Shown here: one piece after another, positions 50,420 to 59,695 of the stretch | Layout: each line of letters starts with the position of its first letter | Position numbering within the stretch: position 1 is the first letter of the stretch | Assembly: GCA_963665005.2 (NCBI GenBank) | Contig: CAXXTQ010000001.1 | Location: forward strand, 3,024,888-3,088,887 | Source: G963665005 sp963665005 | GTDB taxonomy: Bacteria; Bacillota; Clostridia; Christensenellales; SZUA-584 | Direction of reading: 5' to 3' | DNA: 64,000 nt | Translations under genes and position numbers: made by a program | Notes under the pieces: model-generated | What the model was told of the DNA's origin: nothing | The model's database searches: none | The model's input: only the letters and a program-made list of their open reading frames with translations

Positions 50420-50702
50420 TTTTTTCTATACAAACTATTAAAACTTTGATAATATGATTTAGTAAACTGAATTTGAGGTTAACTTACCTTACATTAAAGC
50501 TTAGTTACATAATGTTTTTTAATGTGGTCGTTTAATCTTAAATTTGTCTACAGTTTTGTTGTGTACAGAGAAGCTATCTTCTCCGTACACAACATTCCTC
50601 TATAATCTCCCTTTTTAATTTATATTTGCTATAAATCGGAAATTATTATTCAATTTTTTTCTGGTAGATTTCTCTACATTTTACTTTGTCTTTTACCGTT
50701 TA
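50420..50702. other. Intergenic region between the E1-alpha and SBP genes
   Basis: 283 AT-rich bases without a recognisable gene. It contains a long hairpin at 50558-50593. A promoter for the E1-alpha operon is expected here but I could not identify a convincing one; the 32-bp AraC operator found elsewhere is absent. Confidence 0.6.
50558..50593 (-). repeat. 16-bp stem-loop downstream of the SBP gene
   Basis: GTTGTGTACAGAGAAG (50558-50573) pairs with CTTCTCCGTACACAAC (50578-50593) around a 4-base loop; on the transcribed strand the single irregularity is a G-U pair. No T tract follows, so it is more probably an mRNA-stabilising or processing element than a classical terminator. Confidence 0.7.
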
Positions 50703-51761
50703 TTAATGGGCCTGCTCAACTTCAGCCGCTTCGAGATATTCATCTACATTATCCGGAGTTATAAGTATGCTGCTGATATTCGTGCTTTCCGCACTTTCAC
50801 CGGCAAGTAGCTTTGAAACTATGACGAGCGCGTCTTCCGCATATTCGGTAGGATTCTGCATTACCTCAGCCATTATTCTTCCATCTTTAACAGCTTGCAT
50901 ACCATCGATAGTCGCGTCTATTGAGAACACCTTGACTTGATCTTCCATGCCGGCCAACTCAATCGCTCCAAGGGCTCCAAATGCTTCAGCATCGCATGAC
51001 GCAAAAATTACATTCATATCAGGAAGAGCGACGAGCCATCCCTGCACGATTGTCATTGCCTTGTCCTGAGCCCAGCCTTCAGGTATCTGGCTATCAAGTA
51101 TCTCTGCATCTTCTTTCGCCTCAATTACTTCCAGGAATCCTGCGTAACGGCCGTCAGCATGGAAATTGCCGGCAGTGCCTCTTAAAATACCGATTTTTGC
51201 ATTGTCCAATGCTCCGGAATCAGCAGCATATTGCGCAAGCGTTCTGCCCTGGTCTTGCGGATCCGCGTCAACAAACCAGCTTGCGCCGTCATCATCGATA
51301 TGACCCGTTGTTACAACAACATATATACCCTGGTCCAATGCCTGCTTAACTACGTTAACCGGAGCCTCTGCGTCTTCCTGCTGGAATACTATGGCATCAT
51401 ATCCGCTTGCAGTACAGGTTTCAATCAGATTGTTTATGATGGTTATATCCCTTTGCCCATCAAGGTAATCTACTGTGAACTGATCTTTATATTCATCAGA
51501 TTCAGCTAAATTTTTAAAGGCGTTCATAACTGAAACACAGTATGTGTCGGACATTCCCTTGCAGATAAACGCAACTTTTGGTTTAGTCTCTTCCGTAGTA
51601 GTGTCTTCCGTAGTAGTGTCTGCCGTCGAAGTCTCTTCAGTTATAGTGGTTTCTTCTGATGCTTGCTCGGTAGTAGTAGTTGTACTGCAGCCTACTAAAG
51701 AGAACACTGTTAATGCTAATACTATAGCAACAACGACAGCAACAAGTTTCTTTGGTTTCAT
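50703..51761 (-). CDS. Sugar ABC transporter substrate-binding lipoprotein 1
   Basis: A 352-residue ribose-type (Peripla_BP_4) binding protein. Signal peptide with lipobox SLVGC (Cys25), then a Thr/Glu-rich linker that tethers the domain, then the binding domain beginning KPKVAFICKGMSDTYCVSVM and with GYDAIVFQQEDAEAPVNVVK. Conserved hinge and ligand positions follow the family (VTTGHIDDDGASWFVDAD). The ligand should be a pentose-like sugar given permease type and context; not provable. Last gene of the ABC1 operon. Confidence 0.92.
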   Translation of the reverse strand: MKPKKLVAVVVAIVLALTVFSLVGCSTTTTTEQASEETTITEETSTADTTTEDTTTEETKPKVAFICKGMSDTYCVSVMNAFKNLAESDEYKDQFTVDYLDGQRDITIINNLIETCTASGYDAIVFQQEDAEAPVNVVKQALDQGIYVVVTTGHIDDDGASWFVDADPQDQGRTLAQYAADSGALDNAKIGILRGTAGNFHADGRYAGFLEVIEAKEDAEILDSQIPEGWAQDKAMTIVQGWLVALPDMNVIFASCDAEAFGALGAIELAGMEDQVKVFSIDATIDGMQAVKDGRIMAEVMQNPTEYAEDALVIVSKLLAGESAESTNISSILITPDNVDEYLEAAEVEQAH

Positions 51762-51840
51762 ATTCTTTTCCCTCCTTTATTTTTTCCATTTTTTATGGAA
51801 ACTATTATCATATTTATTAAAAACCTCTTTGCACTTTATT

Positions 51841-52833
51841 TTATCTTTTTTTACTCTTAGTCCTAATATCTAAAATAACCGCTATCATAATCAACACTCC
51901 CGTGATAATCATTTGAATATAAGCTTGTACAGTTTTCAGAATAAGTATGTTTCCAATTACGCCGATAATAATAGATCCCACTACAGTACCTAAAACAGTG
52001 CCCACACCGCCGTTTAAGCTGGTGCCTCCAATTATTGCTGCAGTAATTGCACTGAATTCAAGGCCTACCGCTTCCGCAGGCTGCCCACTGTTCAGCCTAG
52101 CCATAAAGAGCATTCCCGCTAGGCCTATAAACGCGCCATGGATCATAAATGTCTCTATGATAGTCCTGTTGACATTTACACCGGATGCCCTTGCTGCTTC
52201 CGCATTGCCTCCCGATGCATATATATGCCTGCCCAAGCGCATTTTTTTAAGAATAACCCAAGTTATCATTATTATCCCTATCATTATCAATACGGAATAA
52301 GGAATGAGGTTCCCAATTCTTCCCTGACCGAGAATTGAGATGTTTCCAACATCAAAAATAGGCTGCGCACCCGTATAAAGATAAACTACGCCTCTTGCCG
52401 CCTGCATCATCGCAAGCGTAACAATAAACGCTGGAGCCTTAAATGTAGTTACAATAAGTCCCGAAAGCAAGTGTATTACCACTCCAATACCCATAGCAAT
52501 GGCAATAGCAACAAGTCCCGCTGGTATATCTCCCCATCCGCTTTGAAAAACAAGGCTTTTAAACGTACCAAGACACATACAACCCGTAAGAGCCACTACC
52601 GATCCACCTGAAAGGTCAACCTGTCCGGATATAAGAAGCATTGTTTCGCCACAAGCTATAATCGTAACTACCGCAATTTGTGATAAAAGATTTATTATAT
52701 TTGCTTTGCTCATAAACACTGGCGAAACAATGGAGCAAATCACCAATAACCCCACCAGAATAACTACGATTCCATATTTGTTATAAATTTTGGAAATATT
52801 GCCCTTAAAATTTCTTAATTCTATGCTTTTCAT
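51841..52833 (-). CDS. Sugar ABC transporter permease 1 (RbsC type)
   Basis: A 330-residue inner-membrane permease with about ten helices. RbsC-type blocks: GETMLLISGQVDLSGGSVVALTG, YASGGNAEAARASGVNVNRT (the ATPase-contact EAA-like loop) and SAITAAIIGGTSLNGGVGTV. Its ATG overlaps the ATPase stop (ATGA). Forms the homodimeric membrane channel of ABC1. Confidence 0.93.
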   Translation of the reverse strand: MKSIELRNFKGNISKIYNKYGIVVILVGLLVICSIVSPVFMSKANIINLLSQIAVVTIIACGETMLLISGQVDLSGGSVVALTGCMCLGTFKSLVFQSGWGDIPAGLVAIAIAMGIGVVIHLLSGLIVTTFKAPAFIVTLAMMQAARGVVYLYTGAQPIFDVGNISILGQGRIGNLIPYSVLIMIGIIMITWVILKKMRLGRHIYASGGNAEAARASGVNVNRTIIETFMIHGAFIGLAGMLFMARLNSGQPAEAVGLEFSAITAAIIGGTSLNGGVGTVLGTVVGSIIIGVIGNILILKTVQAYIQMIITGVLIMIAVILDIRTKSKKR

Positions 52834-54344
52834 ACATTTCCTCCAACTGCTAAACTAATAATTGATTCTACCTTTACATCTTTACGATTAAATTCTCCCA
52901 TAATTCTACCTTCCCTCACCACTATAATCCTGTCGCTCATGCCTAATAATTCTTCCATATCCGAATCAATAAGTATGATCGACATCCCGTTATCGGTCAT
53001 TTGGTTCATTAGTTTATATATCTCATATTTTGTTCCGACATCAATGCCTCGAGTCGGCTCGTCCATTATTAAAACTTTTGGAGATACGACCATCCATTTT
53101 GCCAACGCTACTTTTTGCTGGTTACCCCCGCTTAAAGTGCTCACATTTGTATCCAAAGAGGGCGTTTTAATCGAGAGCATTTCAGCAATATCTTTAACCA
53201 TTTTTAATTCTTTTTTAGATTTAATAAATAAGCTTTTAAATACATGCGTCAGAGCAACGATACTGATATTCTCTTTTACATTCCGTTTGAGCACCAGCCC
53301 ATATTTCCGTCGGTCTTCCGAGATCATCGAGATTCCATTTGCAACAGCATCGTTCACTGATTTGATTTGTATTTTTTTACCTTCACAATAAATATCGCCT
53401 GTATCTTTAGAGTCTAGCCCGATAATACTTCTCGCAATCTCAGTACGACCCGCTCCAATCAACCCTGCAAATCCAAGAATTTCGCCCTTATGTGCTTCAA
53501 AATTGATGTCGCTGAATACACCCTTTTTATTAAAGTTCTCAACTTTTAAAACAACTTCTTGGGTATGCGGATTTCGTTTTGGATAGACTTCACTCATTTT
53601 TCTTCCAACCATTTTTTCGATAACGGCACTTCTTGTAAAATCGGAAGTCGGTTTCGTATCAATATGGGTTCCATCACGAAATACTGATATATAATCAGCT
53701 AGTTTAAAAACTTCCTCCATTTTGTGAGATATATATAGAATTGTTATTCCATTTTTTTTCATTTCATATATTTTTTTAAATAGAAACTCGACTTCTTTTT
53801 CGGTTATAGAGGAAGTTGGCTCATCCATCATAACTAATTTTGCATTGCTTGATATTGCTTTTAATATTTCAATCAGTTGTGCCTCAGCAATAGATAAATC
53901 CTTCATCTTAGCTTTCAGGTTAAAGGACAATTCCTGTTGTTTTATGAATGTTGATGCTTCCTTCATCATTTCTTTTTCGTCAAGTATTAGTCTGTTTTTT
54001 TTCATTTTTTCTTTACCCAAAAAGATATTCTCTAAAATAGTCATTTCGGGTATTATATTCAATTCTTGATGAATCATTGATATTCCGCCTCTACTTGCCT
54101 GTAGACTATCTGCAGGTCCCCAGGGTTCACCATTGAAATAAATTGATCCACTGTCCGGCTTAATAAGTCCGTCAATTACATTCAATAAAGTTGATTTGCC
54201 GGCACCATTCTCTCCAACAATACAATGAATACATCCTCGTCTAATTCCAAATGATACATCTTTTAAAGCTTGTACGCCCGGAAATTTCTTTGAAATATTT
54301 TTAAATTCTAAAATAAAATCATTCTTATTTAATATTTTATCCAT
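52830..54344 (-). CDS. Sugar ABC transporter ATPase 1 (RbsA type, two NBDs)
   Basis: A 504-residue tandem ATPase. NBD1: Walker A GENGAGKSTLLN, signature-like LSIAEAQLIEILKA, Walker B LVMMDEPTSS. NBD2: GLIGAGRTEIAR (the usual degenerate Walker A of this family), LSGGNQQKVALAKWM, Walker B VLIMDEPTRGID. Both Walker B motifs are intact, in contrast to the ABC2 ATPase at 59.7-61.2 kb. First gene of ABC1, controlled by operator copy 2. Confidence 0.94.
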   Translation of the reverse strand: MDKILNKNDFILEFKNISKKFPGVQALKDVSFGIRRGCIHCIVGENGAGKSTLLNVIDGLIKPDSGSIYFNGEPWGPADSLQASRGGISMIHQELNIIPEMTILENIFLGKEKMKKNRLILDEKEMMKEASTFIKQQELSFNLKAKMKDLSIAEAQLIEILKAISSNAKLVMMDEPTSSITEKEVEFLFKKIYEMKKNGITILYISHKMEEVFKLADYISVFRDGTHIDTKPTSDFTRSAVIEKMVGRKMSEVYPKRNPHTQEVVLKVENFNKKGVFSDINFEAHKGEILGFAGLIGAGRTEIARSIIGLDSKDTGDIYCEGKKIQIKSVNDAVANGISMISEDRRKYGLVLKRNVKENISIVALTHVFKSLFIKSKKELKMVKDIAEMLSIKTPSLDTNVSTLSGGNQQKVALAKWMVVSPKVLIMDEPTRGIDVGTKYEIYKLMNQMTDNGMSIILIDSDMEELLGMSDRIIVVREGRIMGEFNRKDVKVESIISLAVGGNV

Positions 54345-54385
54345 TTGCTGACCTCATCATTAACAATACTTTTAAATGTGAATCA

Positions 54386-54393
54386 ATGGTATC
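54386..54393 (-). promoter_or_regulatory. Putative activator-dependent -10 region of the ABC1 operon
   Basis: GATACCAT on the minus strand, exactly 29 bases from the CCGAA of operator copy 2, mirroring the deoC promoter. About 35 bases of leader precede the ATPase ATG. Confidence 0.5.
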
Positions 54394-54418
54394 ACAAAAA
54401 ATAAACAAATAATTGATG

Positions 54419-54450
54419 TAATTTCGGAAGAAGTTTGCTTTTGTTACGAA
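54419..54450 (-). promoter_or_regulatory. Conserved 32-bp operator, copy 2 (ABC1 operon)
   Basis: AATTTCGGAAGAAGTT followed by TGCTTTTGTTACGAA, differing from copy 1 only at three of 32 bases. It sits between the stop of the second araC gene and the ABC1 ATPase start, as copy 1 does for araC1 and deoC. Confidence 0.7.
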
Positions 54451-54480
54451 CAATAATTGGTTTTTATACTCAAAAATACT

Positions 54481-55347
54481 TCACTTTTTTTTCGTCATTT
54501 TATTATTTTTTCGTAATAAACTTGGTGAATATCCATATTTTCGTTTAAATATACGAGAAAAATGTTCATATGAATTAAACCCGGATTTTCTGCAAACATC
54601 ACTTGGAGATAATCCGGAATTTGTCAATAATATCAAAGCATTTCTTAGTCTCAAGTTCTGTAAATAGCTTTGGAAAGAGCAGCCTATCATCTTATGAAAC
54701 AATTCACTAAAATAGTTCTGCGAAATATGCATCTCTTTTGCGACTTCTTCTAAAGTCAAATTATCGTGAAAATTGTTTTGTATATAACTTAATGACTTAT
54801 ATACCGGATGTGGTTCATATTCCATTTCTATTGTTTTTGATATCTTACCGGAAACTTCTTTACGAATAATCGTTATCAATATCCTTTCAAAAATATCCGA
54901 TATAATAATATCTTTAAAAACTTTACTATGATTATATTCATCAAATAAATTCCTTAAATCATTTTCCATATAAATAAGATCGTGTGCTTTTAGATAAGCA
55001 ACATGATTTTTGTTTTGGTTATATAAAACCCTGTATATTTCATCCCGCAATATTATTTCAGAAAATTTAATGTTATACATTTCAATGGGGTCCGCCATGT
55101 CAACTGTAATTTCATGAAAATCACTGGGGTTAACAAAATATATATTTCCTTTCTCAAGTTTATATTCAACTCCATTCAATCTTTGTATACCCGTTCCTGA
55201 AATAATGTATTCTACCTCCCAAAATTCATGGCAATGCAATATAAATGACTCATCAACTTGTTTTTTTAGTACGCTGAACTTTGAAGATGGCCCCATGAAT
55301 TCAGAAAATTTATATTGAAATGGTATCGGATAATCATAGCTTTTCAT
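54481..55347 (-). CDS. AraC-family transcriptional regulator 2
   Basis: A 288-residue paralogue of AraC1: sensor LHCHEFWEVEYIISGTGIQR and FVNPSDFHEI; DNA-binding NFHDNLTLEEVAKEMHISQN, YFSELFHKMIGCSFQSYL and GFNSYEHFSRIFKRKYGYSP, with a Lys-rich end. The DNA-binding halves of the two are nearly the same, in line with the shared operator. Probably controls ABC1 and perhaps the BMC operon jointly with AraC1. Confidence 0.93.
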   Translation of the reverse strand: MKSYDYPIPFQYKFSEFMGPSSKFSVLKKQVDESFILHCHEFWEVEYIISGTGIQRLNGVEYKLEKGNIYFVNPSDFHEITVDMADPIEMYNIKFSEIILRDEIYRVLYNQNKNHVAYLKAHDLIYMENDLRNLFDEYNHSKVFKDIIISDIFERILITIIRKEVSGKISKTIEMEYEPHPVYKSLSYIQNNFHDNLTLEEVAKEMHISQNYFSELFHKMIGCSFQSYLQNLRLRNALILLTNSGLSPSDVCRKSGFNSYEHFSRIFKRKYGYSPSLLRKNNKMTKKK

Positions 55348-55488
55348 TGCTATTACCTCCTTGAAAAGTCTTTGATATTGACAATCGTATTTGTCTTTTC
55401 CAAACTATATTTAATAAAACTTGAGGTTTTATTGTCCGAATAAGAATTTAAGTTGTACTGCAGGAATTACTCAATCCCCGTTATTTTT

Positions 55489-56520
55489 TCAGTAATCTAT
55501 GTTATATTGTTCATAATTTTTAAATGTCAACCATACAGGTTCGCTTAGCACAACGGCTTTCCCGTCAATAGAAATTTCTCCAAGCCCTGGTATCTCCATC
55601 CCGTCAACAATTTCATCTCCTCTTCCTTCACAAATCAATTTTCCTAAGTAAATAGCAGCATAGCCAACACTATACGGGTCAAAGATTACATTTATATCTA
55701 AAGATCCGTCTTTTAAATAATCTTTGCACATATTAGGCGCAGAACAGGTAACAAATGTTAATTCTTCTTGCAGTCCTTTATCTCTGATCGCTTGTCCTAT
55801 TCCTGGTCCGGCAGGCGCACTAAGTCCTAATATCCCTTTAATCCCCGGATATGCCTGTATAACTTCCAATGCTTTTTCATAGCATATTTGCTGTTTTTCG
55901 TCTGTTCCAATTCTTGGCGTAACAAGGTTCATTTCCGGATAAAACTCTTTTTGGTATTCTTCGGCCGCATCGAGATATGCATTTAACTCCGCAGCATTAA
56001 GGCCTCCGGTAATAATGGCATAATCGCCCTCTCCTCCCATTTGTTGTGCAAACGCTTCCATCATCTGATGGCCTTGTTCCTCGTATTCGATCGGGCAAAG
56101 CACATAATCCACCGATTCCAAGGCTTCTCCTGTTGACCATCCGAATATGACTTTCCCGGTATTTTTTGCCCGGCGAACAACAGATTCCATTGCTGCATCA
56201 TCATTTGGAGCCACAACTATAACATCCCAATCCAGATTAATATTATCTTCAAGTATTTTTGCCTGTTCAACAGAGTCCGCTTCAACAGGTCCTATAAATG
56301 CCTCTTTACAGTTAAACTCATTACATGCATCTATTGCACCTCTCTCGGCCTGTTTGTAAAAATCTGACTCTATAAGCTTTGGTATAAACATAACTTTATA
56401 TTGTTCTCCTGATTCTTCTGTTGAAGACTGTGCTGCATCTGAAGTATTGCATGCTCCGAGCACAATACACAGTAGAAATAATACTAGTATTAATACTCTT
56501 TTTTTTTCATTTTTTCCCAT
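55489..56520 (-). CDS. Sugar ABC transporter substrate-binding lipoprotein 2
   Basis: A 343-residue binding protein: signal peptide with lipobox VLGAC (Cys24), a short Ser/Glu linker and a ribose/AI-2-type domain starting YKVMFIPKLIESDFYKQAER, followed by DVIVVAPNDDAAMESVVRRA and CSAPNMCKDYL. It resembles LsrB/RhaS-like proteins more than RbsB. It lies downstream of the two ABC2 permeases. Confidence 0.9.
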   Translation of the reverse strand: MGKNEKKRVLILVLFLLCIVLGACNTSDAAQSSTEESGEQYKVMFIPKLIESDFYKQAERGAIDACNEFNCKEAFIGPVEADSVEQAKILEDNINLDWDVIVVAPNDDAAMESVVRRAKNTGKVIFGWSTGEALESVDYVLCPIEYEEQGHQMMEAFAQQMGGEGDYAIITGGLNAAELNAYLDAAEEYQKEFYPEMNLVTPRIGTDEKQQICYEKALEVIQAYPGIKGILGLSAPAGPGIGQAIRDKGLQEELTFVTCSAPNMCKDYLKDGSLDINVIFDPYSVGYAAIYLGKLICEGRGDEIVDGMEIPGLGEISIDGKAVVLSEPVWLTFKNYEQYNIDY

Positions 56521-56599
56521 TTAGTATTCCTTTCTTTTAACTCCTTACATTTGTGATTTGAATTCTACATTCTGCAATCTGCTTTTCTTTTTCCGGTAT

Positions 56600-57604
56600 T
56601 TATTTCTGAGTTAAGACTTTCTTCCCCATTTCAACTTCTTTTTTATTATTCATTCTTTCAACTATATAATCTGCGAGTAAAACCGATATAAGAATAAATC
56701 CGGTTATTGCGTCCAGCAAATACCTGCTTATGTTGAGTATATTGACACCTGTACTTATAATTTGAAAAATACACAATGCTAATATTGTCCATATAATTTT
56801 CCCGTGTCCCCCTTTTATCTCCGCTCCTCCGAGAATAACAACTACTATAGATTTTAGTAAATAATTCGAACCTAAATCCATCTTAGCCGAATTGTATCTT
56901 AATGTCATAATTATTGCTGCCAAAGATGCCATTACGCCGCTCAATATATATACTTTGAAATTTATTTTTCTAATATTAATACCAGAAAACTTGGTTGCTA
57001 TTGGATTTGATCCAAACATGAAAATGCTTCTTCCCCATTTTGTCTTAATTAATGTAATTGAAACTGTAATACATGCAATTATAAAAATTATCATTGGAAC
57101 AGGTATGTCTGCAATCTTTGTAGTTCCGAGCCGATAATATTGTTCCGGAAATCCTGATATAGCTCTACCTTCTGTGATGACTAGTGATATACCTTTAAAT
57201 AACGTCATACTGCCAATTGTTGCTAATATTGAATTTACTCCAACTACTGCTATAATAACCCCATTTAATACGCCACAAATAATTCCAACAAAAAGCATTG
57301 TACAAATCGCCATAATAATCAATTGCGTTGCGTCACCCTCAAAAATACCTGTGCGATTTCCAGAAGATAATATTAATGCACCAACAATACTCGATAAAGC
57401 AGCTACGGATGTAATTGACAAATCTAAGCCTCCCGATATGATAACTACTAACATTCCTATAGATAAAACGCCTAATTCTGGTAGTTGCGTGGACATAGAT
57501 TCAAAATTACTCAATCTAAAAAAATAGGATGGCGTTAATACTGACAGAGAAATAAATAATATTAAAAATATAAATATCAGAATAAGTCCTTTACCTTTTA
57601 TCAA
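56600..57604 (-). CDS. Sugar ABC transporter permease 2b (RbsC/LsrD type)
   Basis: A 334-residue permease with 9-10 helices: LGVLSIGMLVVIISGGLDLS, FGSNPIATKFSGINIRKINF as the ATPase-contact loop, and YLLKSIVVVILGGAEIKGGH. The start is TTG with GGAGGATA upstream. Together with the different permease 2a it forms a heterodimeric channel, as in autoinducer-2 or rhamnose importers. Confidence 0.9.
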   Translation of the reverse strand: MIKGKGLILIFIFLILFISLSVLTPSYFFRLSNFESMSTQLPELGVLSIGMLVVIISGGLDLSITSVAALSSIVGALILSSGNRTGIFEGDATQLIIMAICTMLFVGIICGVLNGVIIAVVGVNSILATIGSMTLFKGISLVITEGRAISGFPEQYYRLGTTKIADIPVPMIIFIIACITVSITLIKTKWGRSIFMFGSNPIATKFSGINIRKINFKVYILSGVMASLAAIIMTLRYNSAKMDLGSNYLLKSIVVVILGGAEIKGGHGKIIWTILALCIFQIISTGVNILNISRYLLDAITGFILISVLLADYIVERMNNKKEVEMGKKVLTQK

Positions 57605-57623
57605 TTTAGTATCCTCCTATTTT

Positions 57624-58631
57624 TCAATTAATAGTCTTATAAGTACTCTTCTCAAGACTTTTTTTTTGTATTACATCAATTATTGCTGCAATTATTATTA
57701 CAACTCCCATAATAACTTTCTGCCAATAACTTGTTGTATGTATTAATACTAACCCGTTATTTAGTACATACATAAATATTGATCCAAACAACATCCCAAT
57801 CATCGTCCCGTAACCGCCAGATATGCTTGCTCCTCCAATTAAAACTCCTCCAATAATCTGAATTTCAATACCCTTATATGCATTGGGATCGTGCGTAATT
57901 ACAATTGTCAAATGATTTAAGGTAGCAATACCAATTAGAAATCCCATAAATCCGTAAACAAAAAACAGTACCCTGTCATTTCTTATGCCAATCCTTTTTG
58001 CAGAAATATCACTTCCCCCAATCGCATATATAGCTTTACCAATAAAGGTATGCTTTAATATATACCACGATAACAAAAACGTCAGTATCGCAATAAATAT
58101 CTGGATAGGTATCCCAAATACTTTTAATAAAGCTATTTCTTTAAACCATTGAGGGAAAACAGCCGTTTTAATATTTTCGCCATTTGTTATCCATAACATC
58201 AATCCCTTAATCATACTACCTGTTCCTAATGTTGCAATTATTGCAGGTACTTTGACCTTACCAACCAATAACCCATTAGCAATTCCTAAACAAATTCCTA
58301 TAATAATAGAAATTATAATAGTTATACCTATACCCAATCCCCAGTGAACAATACAATAACTATCTATATAGGAAACAGCCATTACAATCGCACTTGCCGA
58401 AAAATCCATACCTCCTGTTATAATAATAAATAGCATCCCTTGAGCAATAATAAATAGCATTGAATTTATACGAAACATATCTGACAGATTACTTAAAGAA
58501 ATAAAATTACTGTTTATAAATGTGAATACAAAACAAATAACTATTAAAATACCAAGTAACCATGTTTCTCTTCTGCCAAGTAATTTTTTAAAGATTACTT
58601 TTGCTTTTTGATGATCGTATCTTATTAGCAT
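57624..58631 (-). CDS. Sugar ABC transporter permease 2a (RbsC/LsrC type)
   Basis: A 335-residue permease: AQGMLFIIITGGMDFSASAI, YAIGGSDISAKRIGIRNDRV and IQIIGGVLIGGASISGGYGT. First gene of the ABC2 minus-strand operon; no ATPase is encoded beside it, the best partner being the divergent gene at 59696. AAAGGTG precedes the ATG by 7 bases. Confidence 0.9.
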   Translation of the reverse strand: MLIRYDHQKAKVIFKKLLGRRETWLLGILIVICFVFTFINSNFISLSNLSDMFRINSMLFIIAQGMLFIIITGGMDFSASAIVMAVSYIDSYCIVHWGLGIGITIIISIIIGICLGIANGLLVGKVKVPAIIATLGTGSMIKGLMLWITNGENIKTAVFPQWFKEIALLKVFGIPIQIFIAILTFLLSWYILKHTFIGKAIYAIGGSDISAKRIGIRNDRVLFFVYGFMGFLIGIATLNHLTIVITHDPNAYKGIEIQIIGGVLIGGASISGGYGTMIGMLFGSIFMYVLNNGLVLIHTTSYWQKVIMGVVIIIAAIIDVIQKKSLEKSTYKTIN

Positions 58632-58804
58632 TTGTTCACACCTTTTTCATTCTTTATGTTAACTTTCAATATTTTTCTCAATATACCAGACACCACTAAT
58701 AATGTAAAAATGTTCGTTTGTTTTTTTCTTTGATTATTTTTGTCTATTTAATAATGAAATTCGACACTAATTAATTAATTCCTTCTTTGTTTTATTAATT
58801 TTTG

Positions 58805-58833
58805 TTTACTATTCATAAAAAATGATGTATTAT
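58805..58833 (+). promoter_or_regulatory. Promoter candidate of the deoR-ABC2 ATPase operon
   Basis: TTTACT (58805-58810), 17 bases, TATTAT (58828-58833) in the divergent 253-base region between permease 2a and deoR. The region is about 80 percent AT, so chance matches are possible. Confidence 0.4.
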
Positions 58834-58884
58834 ATAAATTATACAATATGAATAATGTCTACATTTCTAAAACGAGGTCTTGTG

Positions 58885-59667
58885 ATGTTTGCTATAGAGC
58901 GATTAGAAATAATAAAAAAAATACTGATTGAAAAGAAAACGGCAGAAATACCTTACATAAGAAAGATTTTAGATGTTACTGATGTAACAATACGGCGTGA
59001 TCTTGATAAACTTGAAAAGGAAGGGTTCCTTATTAAAACTTATGGGGGGGCCATATTAAATACAGCTTCCCAGAAAACCGATTCCGTACAAAATATTGTT
59101 TTCAAAGACGATCAACCATCAGAAGAAACTAACCAAATAGGTTTAATCGCTGCTTCGATGATTAATGAGGATGATATTGTTTTTATTAGCGGGGGTATTA
59201 TCGGATTAGTTATTGCACAAAACTTAAAGAATAAGTCTAATATTAAAGTTTTAACAAACGATATATTTATTGCTTCTGAACTTTATAATCAAGTTGGCAT
59301 TAATGTACTGTTAACAGGCGGAGATTTAATATTGGGTACAGGTATACTTACAGGGGGTGTTACTTTAAAATCTCTAGAGAATATATATTTAAGTAAAGCT
59401 TTTATTACTGTTAAAGGGATTCATTTGGAATTTGGTTATACTACCGATAACGCAAATGAAGTTTTATTATTCAGTGAAATATCAAAAATATCCAACGAGT
59501 TAATTATTGTTGCTGAACATTCAAAATTTGATAAGGTAAGTTATAAAAAAATTGCAAACATTAATCAATACAAAAAAATAATTAGCAGTAAAGAAATACC
59601 AGATAAATATAAAGATTATTTTTATTCTAATAATATTAAAATATATACGGCTTACGCAATTAAATAA
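58885..59667 (+). CDS. DeoR-family transcriptional regulator
   Basis: A 260-residue repressor type. N-terminal winged helix: FAIERLEIIKKILIEKKTAE, then ILDVTDVTIRRDLDKLEKEG and KTYGGAIL, the DeoR signature. The C-terminal DeoRC sugar-phosphate sensor has SMINEDDIVFISGG, LLTGGDLI, GGVTLKSLENI and IVAEHSKFDKVS. The start at ATG 58885 has GAGGT 6-7 bases upstream; the frame opens 10 codons earlier. It probably represses the divergent ABC2 genes and its own operon. Confidence 0.92.
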   Translation: MFAIERLEIIKKILIEKKTAEIPYIRKILDVTDVTIRRDLDKLEKEGFLIKTYGGAILNTASQKTDSVQNIVFKDDQPSEETNQIGLIAASMINEDDIVFISGGIIGLVIAQNLKNKSNIKVLTNDIFIASELYNQVGINVLLTGGDLILGTGILTGGVTLKSLENIYLSKAFITVKGIHLEFGYTTDNANEVLLFSEISKISNELIIVAEHSKFDKVSYKKIANINQYKKIISSKEIPDKYKDYFYSNNIKIYTAYAIK

Positions 59668-59695
59668 GTTATTATGACTTTTTTCGGAGGTATTT

